NCBI GenBank assembly: GCA_964481425.1
Contig: CAYZTM010000004.1
Location: forward strand, 62,001-126,000
Length of the DNA stretch: 64,000 nt
Direction of reading: 5' to 3'
DNA from: MKUN01 sp964481425
Lineage (GTDB): Bacteria; Bacteroidota; Bacteroidia; Chitinophagales; Chitinophagaceae
The number at the start of each line of letters is the position of its first letter. Within the stretch, counting starts at the first letter, position 1. The notes beneath the pieces are model-generated. The model saw nothing but the letters and a program-made list of their open reading frames with translations. It did no database searches and was not told the origin of the DNA. This document shows positions 34,075 to 42,408 of this stretch, piece after piece. A program made the translations under genes and the position numbers.

Positions 34075-34857
34075 ATGCATTTCAGCTCGTACTGGCAGAT
34101 ATTACTGGTGCTCGCACTGCGCTACCTCATCATAGCAGGGCTGGGCTGGATGATATGGTACCGCTTCATCCGCAACAGAGTGTTGTATAAAAAGATACAG
34201 CTCCGTTTCCCCGCTAATAAAGACTATGCGCGCGAGATCAGCTACTCGCTGCTCACGGTGTTCATCTTCGCTGCTGTACCTGCCCTGATGCTGCTGACAC
34301 CTTTCCGGCAATACACACAATACTACCGGGACATCGATGCGCACAGCCGCCTGTGGTTCTGGCTGGCCTTTCCCATGATGTTCCTGCTGCACGATGCTTA
34401 TTTTTATTTTGCCCACCGTTTCATGCATCACCCAAAGGTTTTCAGGGCCTTTCATTTAATTCATCACAAGTCCACCAATCCTTCGCCATTTGCGGCCTTT
34501 GCTTTTCATCCTCTCGAGGCAGTGGTAGAGGCGGGCATCTTCGCAGTGTTCGTGATGGTGATGCCCTTGCATCCCTGGCATTTGTTCGTTTTCTTCTTCG
34601 TGATGATCGTGTATAATGTGTACGGGCACCTGGGCTGGGAGCTGTATCCGAAGGGCTTCTCCAAACATCCCATCGGCAAATGGATCAATACCTCGATGAG
34701 CCACAACCAGCACCATCAATATTTTACCGGCAATTACGGGCTTTACTTCCTGTGGTGGGACAGATGGTTCGGCACCCTGCGGGAAGATTATGATGCGAAG
34801 TATGATGAGGTGATGACGCGGCCTCACCCCGACCTTCTCCAAAGGAGAGGGAGTTGA
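34075..34857 (+). CDS. Sterol desaturase / fatty acid hydroxylase family protein
   Basis: Integral membrane di-iron oxygenase of 260 residues. The histidine clusters of the superfamily are present: HDAYFYFAHRFMHH, HLIHHKS and the late SHNQHHQYF. Several hydrophobic helices lie before the first cluster and between the later two. The substrate, fatty acyl, carotenoid or sterol-like, cannot be fixed by sequence. The final residues (PDLLQRRGS) are encoded inside a dispersed repeat (34833-34850). If the start is at 34075, only a few bases separate it from the promoter; the next in-frame Met is far downstream. Confidence 0.85.
   Translation: MHFSSYWQILLVLALRYLIIAGLGWMIWYRFIRNRVLYKKIQLRFPANKDYAREISYSLLTVFIFAAVPALMLLTPFRQYTQYYRDIDAHSRLWFWLAFPMMFLLHDAYFYFAHRFMHHPKVFRAFHLIHHKSTNPSPFAAFAFHPLEAVVEAGIFAVFVMVMPLHPWHLFVFFFVMIVYNVYGHLGWELYPKGFSKHPIGKWINTSMSHNQHHQYFTGNYGLYFLWWDRWFGTLREDYDAKYDEVMTRPHPDLLQRRGS
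34833..34850. repeat. Dispersed palindromic repeat at a gene end (CTTCTCC-AAA-GGAGAGG)
   Basis: A 7-3-7 imperfect palindrome of a type common in Bacteroidota intergenic DNA. Here it codes the C-terminal tail of the hydroxylase, with the stop TGA just after it (34855-34857). Confidence 0.45.
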
Positions 34858-34860
34858 CAA

Positions 34861-36762
34861 TTACTTCATTTCCTGCGCCTGCTGCATATACATCCTCGCG
34901 CTGTCTTCGCGAAGCTGTTTCAGTTGCGGTTCATTGGTCACTTTCGCATATTCGTTATAGCAGGCCGCCAGTGTCTGGTACGCTTTCGCGGGCTCTGTTA
35001 CATTTTCCAGCTGGGGCTTCAGCATTTGTATGGCAAGCGGATAGTTGCGCACCTGCGTATAGAACAGGGCAGCGTATATGGGCATATTGCTTTCGTCCTC
35101 GTTGTTATAATCTGCTGTGGGGTTCAGCAGTTTGGTCATCAGTGTGGCCCATGCAGGCTCATCGGCAGGCTGCGGCCAGGTGAAGAGCTTCTGTATCTGC
35201 AGGTTGTCATTGAGCGGTTTGTTCGCTTCGTTCTGTTTCAGGAAGATGACCGCCACAGGGTCTACATAGACCATGTTATAACCCTCCTTCCAATACAATT
35301 CCACCTGCAGGGCGGGTAATTGCGAAGTACTCAGCACTACATAATTGAAATCATATTTCGCATCGGCCTCATGAAATAACTGGGGCTTTTCGTACATCTC
35401 GAAATACCTATCGAAAAAAGAAACAGGGAATACGTCCAGGTCGCGAAGGTCGATGTAGGACTTAAAATCGGGGTACATCTTCCAGAGCAGGTAAGAAGAA
35501 ACAAAGTAGTCGGAAAAAGCAGTACCCTTTATATGATGCTCTTGTATAAACGCTGCCGCACCCTTTGGGTTGTGCAGCATACTGATATGTATGCCGTAAC
35601 GGTTTTTAGAGCCGGTAAACTTATAAAAGGCATTGCTCACCACAGCACCATAGAACAATGCAGCCAGCAGGATAGCTGAGGCAATGGCCCTTTTGCTCAA
35701 TGCGATATACAGTTTTTCATTCCTTGCTTTGAGGCCGTTCGCTACACTGTTCAGCAACAGCGCTACTGATGGCAGCAAGATGATCTGTGCAAAGGGTATG
35801 TTACGATTAGCCGTGAGCGAGAGGTAGCCGAACAAGGGTATCAACAGGAGGTATGCCACCATATCCGGGCTGTAGAAGGAACGTTTTTCCCTGCGCATGC
35901 GCAGGGGCCAGTACATCAGCACAGCAATGAGCAGGACCACATGCCATTTGGCCTGCAGGGTCCAGTAGCCTGCATTGCTCCAGGAGTAGAGCTCGGTAGT
36001 GTATTTATTGGCCCACACCTGCCGGTATATCTCGAAGGGCTGTTTCCACAATACGGTACCATTAGGATTGAGCAATATAATAAAGACCGATGCGACGAAC
36101 AGGACCGCAAGCCTGCCCGCCTGCCGCAGGTGTGCTTGCTCCCTGCTGATCAGGTAACTGAGGAATGCGGCACCGGCATACGCGCCTATCATCACGAGGC
36201 CCACGGGATAACCCTCGTGCATATTGGCCCAGAGCAGTTGCAGGGGCAACAGCCAGATGATATCCTTCCATGCCGCCTGCGGCCTGCGCAGCATAATGAA
36301 GAGGTAGAGCGCACATAGCAAGTGACTGATCATCTCGGGCCTGCCTGCCATACGGTATTCCGTAATGGCGAAGAAGAGCAATACGGCCAATACCGATTGG
36401 AACTCCGTCACCCCGCGCCCCAGCAAACGGGCCGTATATTTAATGGTTTTAAAAAGCAGCCATACCAGGCCCACATTCACGATGCATTGCAGCAACAGCA
36501 CCCCTTCGGGGCCAAGTGCTTTTTCGAGCAGGGCAATGAGCACTTCATAGAACCACTTCACGTTCACCCAGCTATGCCCTGCCATAGTATAGGAGAACAT
36601 ATCGCTGTGCGTCACTTGCCCATGTTGCAGCATCCAGCGACCAGCCAGCAGCTGCCACCATACATCAGGCTCGCGCAGTTGCTTCATGCCTAATGCTATC
36701 GCTACGAGGTAGCAAATCAGTCGCGGTAGTTTGTTGACAAAGCCCTTCATCTTCCCCAGCAA
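34861..36762 (-). CDS. Large polytopic membrane protein with soluble C-terminal helical repeats
   Basis: A 633-residue inner-membrane protein. About ten hydrophobic helices (15-375) are followed by a soluble domain with a DFKSYIDLRDLDVFP segment and a helical tail (about 560-630) resembling TPRs (YPLAIQMLKPQLENVTEPAKAYQTLAACYNEYAK). The N-terminal WWQLLAGRWMLQHGQVTHSDMFS segment and overall topology are like GT-C-fold glycosyltransferase-related proteins of Bacteroidota, but no catalytic assignment is possible. It converges on the hydroxylase gene with a 3-base gap. Confidence 0.75.
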   Translation of the reverse strand: MLGKMKGFVNKLPRLICYLVAIALGMKQLREPDVWWQLLAGRWMLQHGQVTHSDMFSYTMAGHSWVNVKWFYEVLIALLEKALGPEGVLLLQCIVNVGLVWLLFKTIKYTARLLGRGVTEFQSVLAVLLFFAITEYRMAGRPEMISHLLCALYLFIMLRRPQAAWKDIIWLLPLQLLWANMHEGYPVGLVMIGAYAGAAFLSYLISREQAHLRQAGRLAVLFVASVFIILLNPNGTVLWKQPFEIYRQVWANKYTTELYSWSNAGYWTLQAKWHVVLLIAVLMYWPLRMRREKRSFYSPDMVAYLLLIPLFGYLSLTANRNIPFAQIILLPSVALLLNSVANGLKARNEKLYIALSKRAIASAILLAALFYGAVVSNAFYKFTGSKNRYGIHISMLHNPKGAAAFIQEHHIKGTAFSDYFVSSYLLWKMYPDFKSYIDLRDLDVFPVSFFDRYFEMYEKPQLFHEADAKYDFNYVVLSTSQLPALQVELYWKEGYNMVYVDPVAVIFLKQNEANKPLNDNLQIQKLFTWPQPADEPAWATLMTKLLNPTADYNNEDESNMPIYAALFYTQVRNYPLAIQMLKPQLENVTEPAKAYQTLAACYNEYAKVTNEPQLKQLREDSARMYMQQAQEMK

Positions 36763-36811
36763 AATAAATCAAATCCGCTGTTCCATCAACATAAGCCCGC
36801 AACAGAGTATA

Positions 36812-37225
36812 TTATTTTAAGGGCACCATGCACTGCACATCCTTATCGCTGATGTACCACTCCAGGCAATAGCCCTGCGGATCGAGCGCAGGCTCTTTCA
36901 ATAATTCGTTGAAGGCACGGCCAATGCTTTCCACATCTTTCATATAATCGTGTATGGCGATCATGGAGAAGCTGCCTTTCCGGACGGTAAAGCTTTCGCA
37001 GCCCAGTTGCTCCGCCTCGCCCTCATGCAGTTCTTCAGCAGCAGCCTTGTACACGATACCACCCCCGCCTTCCGGTCGCGACAGGCCATAGAAGCGTCGC
37101 TGGCCGCTACCCTGCAGCAGGGCATGCAGCTTTTCATGCGCTGCCTGCACCCCATGCGGAAAGGAAGTAGCCTGTACACATATCAGCCTTATGTCTTCAT
37201 CGAATCTTACGTTGTTTATTTCCAT
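36812..37225 (-). CDS. GyrI-like small-molecule-binding domain protein
   Basis: A 137-residue stand-alone effector-binding-like domain. The pattern FTVRKGSFSMIAIHDYMKDVESIGRAFNELL, then GYCLEWYISDKDVQCMVPLK, resembles GyrI/AraC effector-binding proteins, in which two such halves form a pocket. There is no DNA-binding domain. Ligand unknown. Monocistronic, divergent from the YHYH gene. Confidence 0.65.
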   Translation of the reverse strand: MEINNVRFDEDIRLICVQATSFPHGVQAAHEKLHALLQGSGQRRFYGLSRPEGGGGIVYKAAAEELHEGEAEQLGCESFTVRKGSFSMIAIHDYMKDVESIGRAFNELLKEPALDPQGYCLEWYISDKDVQCMVPLK

Positions 37226-37357
37226 AATAAAATCCTTTTACTGTAAAAATAAGCCGCTTCTTCCCTGCCGGTGCTGTGCAAAACAGACAATCCCGGGGGC
37301 TGTTTGCGACAGGGCGAAGGGTTTGCCCGGCCATGCCGTCTAAACAAGCACAAAACC

Positions 37358-38620
37358 ATGGATAATATGTTCCAAAGAACCACGCTTCTCTTTGCAAGTA
37401 CATTCATTCTTTCACCCGTCTTCGCACAGCTCGACCCTTCTGTTACCTCGTGGAAGCTGAACACCACCGGTGCAGTAGGATACAACAATATCCCATCGGA
37501 TATACAGCAGGTACAATACTCCGACAGCAATGTGTACATCAGCGCCAACTGCATACCGGGCTATGATATAGGCCCATGGAATAACCTGCCTGCTACGCAG
37601 GTGCCCGTGAACGAGAACTTTGTATATAAGATAACACGGAACCCGCATCCCAACCCCGGTACGCCCATACCGATAGGTGGTGGCCATGTGGGCGTATGGA
37701 GCAATGGCGTCAGTATCTTCAATGCGCAGGACGCCTATAGCTACAACAACCAGAACACCTGGCACCGTGATGCGGTGTACTTTGAAGGCAATACCTTCGA
37801 TAGCTGCCTGGGCCACCCCGCGCCCAATGGCGAATACCATACCCACCTGAACCCCCGCTGCCTGTATGACGATGCCGACAGTACCCACCACTCGCCCATC
37901 ATCGGCTATGCCTTCGATGGCTATCCCGTTTATGGCGCTTATGGCTACAGCGATACCAATGGTACCGGGCCTATAAAAAGGATGGCCAGCTCTTACCGCC
38001 TGCGCAGCAGCATGACCACCCGCGACACCCTGCCCGATGGCACCGTGGTGACCGGCCAGCAGGCAGGCCCGGCAGTGAATGCCACCTATCCCTTAGGTTA
38101 CTTCCTCGAAGATTATGAGTATGTACCCGGCCTCGGCGATCTCGATGAGCACAATGGCCGCTGGTGCAAGACCCCCGAATATCCCAATGGCACCTACTGC
38201 TATTTTATGACCATAGATGCATCGCTCACTGCCGTCTTCCCCTACGTGATATACAGCACGTATTATGGCCTCGTGCAGCCCGGCAATACCGGGCCAACCG
38301 GCGGGCACAATACCATTACCGAAACGGTGACCACTTATAGCCCCACTGCTGTGCAGGAAGTAAATCAGAAGAGCATTGTTACTAAAGTGTATCCTAACCC
38401 TGCAGGCAATTATATATTCCTTTATATACAGCCGGTCAATTCTAACAACTTCACCGTTACGCTGACCGATGAGGCGGGGCGGCTGGTATACATCAAAGAG
38501 AACATACAGCCTACTATCACCTACAGCCTCGACCTCAGTCACCTGGCCGCAGGCATGTACAACCTTAACATCAGCAACATGGAACTAAGACATAGCGAAA
38601 AGATCCTGATCAGGAAATAA
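37358..38620 (+). CDS. YHYH-domain secreted protein with type IX sorting tail
   Basis: A 420-residue exported protein starting at the ATG at 37358: signal peptide (MDNMFQRTTLLFASTFILSPVFAQ), then a YHYH domain (about 60-330) with the NGEYHTHLNP and AFDGYPVYGAYGY motifs, and a C-terminal type IX sorting domain (about 345-420, VYPNPAGNYIFLYI through SEKILIRK). The histidine-rich YHYH motif suggests metal binding; the function of the domain is not established. Export would be through the SprA translocon encoded at 42409. A frame open from 37271 would add 29 residues before the signal peptide. Confidence 0.87.
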   Translation: MDNMFQRTTLLFASTFILSPVFAQLDPSVTSWKLNTTGAVGYNNIPSDIQQVQYSDSNVYISANCIPGYDIGPWNNLPATQVPVNENFVYKITRNPHPNPGTPIPIGGGHVGVWSNGVSIFNAQDAYSYNNQNTWHRDAVYFEGNTFDSCLGHPAPNGEYHTHLNPRCLYDDADSTHHSPIIGYAFDGYPVYGAYGYSDTNGTGPIKRMASSYRLRSSMTTRDTLPDGTVVTGQQAGPAVNATYPLGYFLEDYEYVPGLGDLDEHNGRWCKTPEYPNGTYCYFMTIDASLTAVFPYVIYSTYYGLVQPGNTGPTGGHNTITETVTTYSPTAVQEVNQKSIVTKVYPNPAGNYIFLYIQPVNSNNFTVTLTDEAGRLVYIKENIQPTITYSLDLSHLAAGMYNLNISNMELRHSEKILIRK

Positions 38621-38721
38621 GCAAACGGAGGTATAAATTTTTTTGGTTAGGGAACAGGAGCGGGTAGCCGGAGGGCGCCCGCTTTTTTGTTGCGTATTAC
38701 AGCATTGCGTAGATTTATGCA

Positions 38722-39224
38722 ATGGAAAATACCGCTTACCATATACGCCCCTTTACCCCCGCTGAAGCGGGCCTGTACAAGGCCATGCGCCTCGAGGCGC
38801 TGGAACTGGAAGCGGAAATGTTCGGCAGCAACCTCGCACGCGAGCTCGCCTTCAGCGACGGGCAATGGCTGGGCAGGATCACAAACCCCGATGCAGGCTG
38901 CTTTGGCTCTTTCATGGCGACGAGCTGATAGGCATCACCGGCATAGTAATAGATAATAAAGAAAGGCCGGAAGACGCGCAAATGACCCAATCCTACATCC
39001 GCAAGACATATCGCGGACGCGGCCTCTCGCGTATGCTATACGATATAAGGTTGCAATGGGCCCGGGAGCATGGTATAAAACGGCTGCTGATAGGACATAG
39101 GGCGAACAACCATGCATCGAAGGCGGCCAACCAGCACTATGGTTTCAAATACACCCATAGCGAAACCCGCACATGGGGCGATGGTGAGCTGATGGATAAT
39201 TTGTATTATGAACTGTGGTTGTGA
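38722..39224 (+). pseudogene. GNAT-family N-acetyltransferase, frameshifted
   Basis: The N-terminal half (MENTAYHIRPFTPAEAG through DAGCFG) lies in one frame and stops at 38926-38928; the rest (LFHGDELIGITGIVID onward) continues in another. Inserting one base near 38905-38912 rejoins them into a 167-residue GNAT protein with the acetyl-CoA motif YRGRGLSRML and the late NQHYGFKYTHSE. The break may be a real mutation or a sequencing error. The substrate class is unknown. Confidence 0.75.
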
Positions 39225-39227
39225 TCA

Positions 39228-39275
39228 GTACTTAGTACGCCTGACCACTTTAAGTAGTATTGGAGCTGCACCTTA
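39228..39275 (+). repeat. Possible degenerate copy of the REP-like repeat
   Basis: The order ACTTAG-ACGCCTGACC-loop-AGTAGTATTGGAGCTGCACCTTA follows the 45-bp unit of 29901-30168 (ACTTAACG-GTCTGACC-GCGGTACTGACGCTACCTGCACTTA) with several changes. The central dyad is kept as ACCACTT/AAGTAGT. Similarity is judged by eye. Confidence 0.35.
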
Positions 39276-39367
39276 GAAATAAGTGGGTTCATATTATCAA
39301 AACCCTAAGTTTATGCAAGCCTGCAATAAATCATTACTTTTACCCGCGTTTTTTTGAATGATGCAAT

Positions 39368-39784
39368 ATGACAGCTAAGCTGAACCGGCCCATACGTGTA
39401 CTGGTAGCCAAGGTGGGCCTCGATGGCCACGACCGCGGCGCCAAAGTAATAGCCACCGCCCTGCGCGATGCGGGCATGGAGGTGATCTACACCGGCCTGC
39501 GCCAGACGGCGGAGATGGTGGTGAACACCGCCCTGCAGGAAGATGTGGATGCCATAGGCATCAGCATACTGAGCGGTGCGCATATGACGGTATTCCCGCG
39601 CATGCTGGCGCTGATGAAGGAGAAGGGCATAGGCGATGTACTGCTTACGGGCGGGGGCATCATACCCGGGCAGGATATGGAGCAGCTCAATGCCATGGGC
39701 GTGGGCAAGCTTTTTGGTCCCGGGGAACCTACGCAGCAGATAGCAGCATATATAAAGGACTGGGTGGCGGAGCATCGGAGCTAA
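39368..39784 (+). CDS. Cobalamin-binding domain protein (methylmalonyl-CoA mutase C-terminal subunit)
   Basis: A 138-residue stand-alone B12-binding domain. The DxHxxG motif is D19-G-H21-DRG, with His21 as the lower axial ligand of cobalamin; SILSGAH and LTGGGIIPGQD are family blocks of the mutase C-terminal domain. The catalytic TIM-barrel subunit is not in this window, so it would act with one encoded elsewhere. It is 74 bases upstream of the crotonase gene, and the epimerase is at 2435. Confidence 0.85.
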   Translation: MTAKLNRPIRVLVAKVGLDGHDRGAKVIATALRDAGMEVIYTGLRQTAEMVVNTALQEDVDAIGISILSGAHMTVFPRMLALMKEKGIGDVLLTGGGIIPGQDMEQLNAMGVGKLFGPGEPTQQIAAYIKDWVAEHRS

Positions 39785-39858
39785 GTCAAAAGGCAACATT
39801 TAAAAGCTGAAAGCTTCCGCATTAACAACAGGTCATAAATAAACAATCGAAATAAGAA

Positions 39859-40638
39859 ATGTACAGCACACTACTCACAGACTTGCAGGAAGGCACTATG
39901 GTGATCACCATCAACCGTCCTGACAAGCTGAACGCACTGAACAAAGACGTAATAGAAGAACTGGGCAAAGCCATGGACGAGGTATATAATAATGCCGAAG
40001 TAAAAACGGTGATACTGACTGGCGCAGGCGAAAAAGCCTTTGTTGCCGGGGCCGACATATCAGAATTTACCGCGCTTGATGCTGCCGGTGGCGAGGCCCT
40101 CGCTAAAAGAGGCCAAAGCCAGGTGTTTGACAAAATAGAGAATTGCCCCAAGCCCGTGATAGCAGCCGTTAACGGCTTTGCACTGGGCGGCGGTTGCGAG
40201 CTGGCCATAGCCTGCCACTTCAGGATAGCCGGCGAAAATGCCAAATTCGGCCAGCCCGAGGTGAACCTTGGCCTGATACCGGGTTATGGCGGCACCCAGC
40301 GCCTTACGCAGTTGGTGGGCAAGGGCAAGGCCATGGAGCTGATGATGACCGCCGATATGGTGGGCGCAGCAGAAGCAAAGGAGCTGGGCCTCGTGAATCA
40401 CGTGCTGCCGCTGGCTGAGCTGATGGGCAAGGCCAAAGAAATATGCCAAAAAATACAGACAAAAGCTCCCATAGCTGTTACAAAAGTCATATATTGCGTG
40501 AACGAAGCGGCCCGCTGCGAGAGTAAAGGCTTTGACAATGAGATCACGCGTTTTGGTGAGTGTTTTGCCACCGAAGACATGCGTGAAGGGACGGGCGCAT
40601 TCATGGAAAAAAGAAAAGCTATTTTTAAAGGCAAATAA
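39859..40638 (+). CDS. Enoyl-CoA hydratase / isomerase (crotonase family)
   Basis: Crotonase-fold enzyme of 259 residues. The oxyanion-hole segments AFVAGADISEF and ALGGGCELAIAC and both catalytic glutamates of hydratases, Glu114 and Glu134 (PEVNLGLIPGYGGTQRL), are present. This favours a short-chain enoyl-CoA hydratase, such as crotonyl-CoA hydratase; participation in phenylacetate breakdown (PaaF-like) is possible given paa genes in the window. No signal peptide. Confidence 0.88.
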   Translation: MYSTLLTDLQEGTMVITINRPDKLNALNKDVIEELGKAMDEVYNNAEVKTVILTGAGEKAFVAGADISEFTALDAAGGEALAKRGQSQVFDKIENCPKPVIAAVNGFALGGGCELAIACHFRIAGENAKFGQPEVNLGLIPGYGGTQRLTQLVGKGKAMELMMTADMVGAAEAKELGLVNHVLPLAELMGKAKEICQKIQTKAPIAVTKVIYCVNEAARCESKGFDNEITRFGECFATEDMREGTGAFMEKRKAIFKGK

Positions 40639-40670
40639 TTTTTTTATCTTCAACGCTAAAATAACACGAC

Positions 40671-41657
40671 ATGCGGAAGAAATTTATCCGTAGCATTTTA
40701 GCCATCGGAATGGTAGCGGCTACCGTTACAAGCACCGAAGCCCAGAAGATACACCGTAAAGACTACGTGGAACCTTCAGGCTGGGCGCTTGGTATCAACT
40801 TCGGTATGACCGACCTGTGGGCTGATGTGGGTACGAAAAAAATACTGGACCACTATAACAATGGCCAATATTTCAACCGTCCCTGCTTCATGGGCGGGCT
40901 GTTCGGTCGCTACACCATACACCCTGCACTCTGCGTAAGGCTGGGCCTCAATTACGGGACCCTGTACGCTACCGATGCGTGGAACAATGACAAGGCAAGG
41001 AAGGCTGAATATATATCGGACGACTACTACCAGCGCTACCTGCGCAACCTCGAAGTGCGCACCAATATATGGGAAGCCAACCTGATGTTCGAGTTCAACC
41101 CCCGCAGGCTGAACATAGGCCCCCGCACAGCAAGGGGCAGGTTCAACCCATACCTGCTGGCAGGTTTTGGCTATTTCCACTTCAACCCACAGGGTATATT
41201 GCCTGACCGCAACGGTAACGTGGCCTCAAAATGGATCAACCTGAAAGACCTGCACCTCGAAGGCGACGGATGGGGCGCAGGCTATCCCGACCAGATAAAA
41301 TACTGGCAAATGGAAGTGCCCCTTGGTATAGGCGTACGCTGGAGCCTGGGCCAAAAACTGGACCTTGGCCTCGAATACATATACCATTACTGCTTCACCG
41401 ATTATCTTGATAATGTGAGCACTAACTATGTGGATCCGAACGAATTTGACAAGCACCTGGACCCCGATAAGGCACAGGTAGCCCGGGAAATGTATGACAA
41501 ATCGTGGCAGATCACGAACTACGCTACCCGCAAGCCCGGCGATGTGCGCGGCAACAAATCTGTAAATGACGCTTATTCCGTTATCAATATCACCTTCTTC
41601 TACAAAGTAAAATCGAGGAGAAACCCATGGTGGTGGTATGATGACGAAAACCGTTAA
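40671..41657 (+). CDS. Outer-membrane beta-barrel protein, possibly PorG/DUF6089-like
   Basis: A 328-residue exported protein with a signal peptide (about 1-24, IGMVAATVTSTEAQ) and a barrel-like body: repeated aromatic strands, short turns, and internal loops (YISDDYYQRYLRNLEVRTNIWEANLMFEF). That segment, with the early WADVGTKK region and the large Trp/Tyr-rich C-terminus, recalls the DUF6089 proteins, which include PorG of type IX secretion. If so, its nearness to sprA would fit. The link is by resemblance only. Confidence 0.65.
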   Translation: MRKKFIRSILAIGMVAATVTSTEAQKIHRKDYVEPSGWALGINFGMTDLWADVGTKKILDHYNNGQYFNRPCFMGGLFGRYTIHPALCVRLGLNYGTLYATDAWNNDKARKAEYISDDYYQRYLRNLEVRTNIWEANLMFEFNPRRLNIGPRTARGRFNPYLLAGFGYFHFNPQGILPDRNGNVASKWINLKDLHLEGDGWGAGYPDQIKYWQMEVPLGIGVRWSLGQKLDLGLEYIYHYCFTDYLDNVSTNYVDPNEFDKHLDPDKAQVAREMYDKSWQITNYATRKPGDVRGNKSVNDAYSVINITFFYKVKSRRNPWWWYDDENR

Positions 41658-41677
41658 ACAATAAGAATATTGATACC

Positions 41678-41709
41678 AAAAAGGCGGCACCCAAACATGC
41701 CGCTTTTTT
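41678..41709 (+). terminator. Intrinsic terminator
   Basis: AAAAAGGCGGCA (41678-41689) pairs with TGCCGCTTTTTT (41698-41709) around an 8-base loop. Confidence 0.88.
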
Positions 41710-41817
41710 GCTTTTTGGGGCTGAGAAAAGGAAGCAATAATTTGACCCTGTTTTTCAGGCTAATTGCTATAAATACAGTATTTTGAAGCCTGAACAAGGA
41801 ATGAAACGAAAGACAAT

Positions 41818-42396
41818 ATGTTTGCATACCTCGAAGGTGAGCTGACGTACAGGTCACCGTCTGTATTATACATGGATGTAGGGGGTGTGGGCTACGAGGT
41901 GAACATCACCCTGCAAACGTATAGCAAGGTGCAGTCGCTGGAGCGCTGCAGGCTTTACATGCACCTGCAGGTGCGTGAGGACGCATGGGTGCTCTACGGC
42001 TTTGCTGAAGAGAACGAGCGCAGTACATTCAGGCAACTGCTGGCTATAAACGGGGTGGGCGCAGCTACAGCGCGCATCATACTATCGTCGCTGACGCCCG
42101 ACGAGCTGCAACGGGCCGTGGCACAAGAGGACAGCCGCACACTGGAACGGGTAAAAGGCATAGGCGCCAAGACAGCCCAACGTATCCTACTGGAACTGAA
42201 AGGCAAGCTGCTGCGTAATGAAAATACCGGTGCAAAACCGCTTGCAGCACACAATACAAAGGAAGATGACGCGTTAATTGCTTTAGTGAACCTCGGCATT
42301 GGCCGGGGCATGGCAGAAGTTGCCCTTAAAAAGGTGGCCAATGCCGGCGAGCTAAGCGTAGAAGAACTAATCAAACAGGCATTAAGATCACTATAA
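41818..42396 (+). CDS. ruvA: Holliday junction branch-migration protein RuvA
   Basis: DNA-binding subunit of RuvAB. The 192 residues include the N-terminal OB-fold (MFAYLEGELTYRS, VGGVGYEVNIT), the two helix-hairpin-helix motifs (LLAINGVGAATARIIL and VKGIGAKTAQRILLEL) and the C-terminal RuvB-interacting three-helix domain. Its stop is 12 bases before sprA; this ruvA-sprA order recurs in Bacteroidota. Confidence 0.94.
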   Translation: MFAYLEGELTYRSPSVLYMDVGGVGYEVNITLQTYSKVQSLERCRLYMHLQVREDAWVLYGFAEENERSTFRQLLAINGVGAATARIILSSLTPDELQRAVAQEDSRTLERVKGIGAKTAQRILLELKGKLLRNENTGAKPLAAHNTKEDDALIALVNLGIGRGMAEVALKKVANAGELSVEELIKQALRSL

Positions 42397-42408
42397 GCAC
42401 ACAAAATA

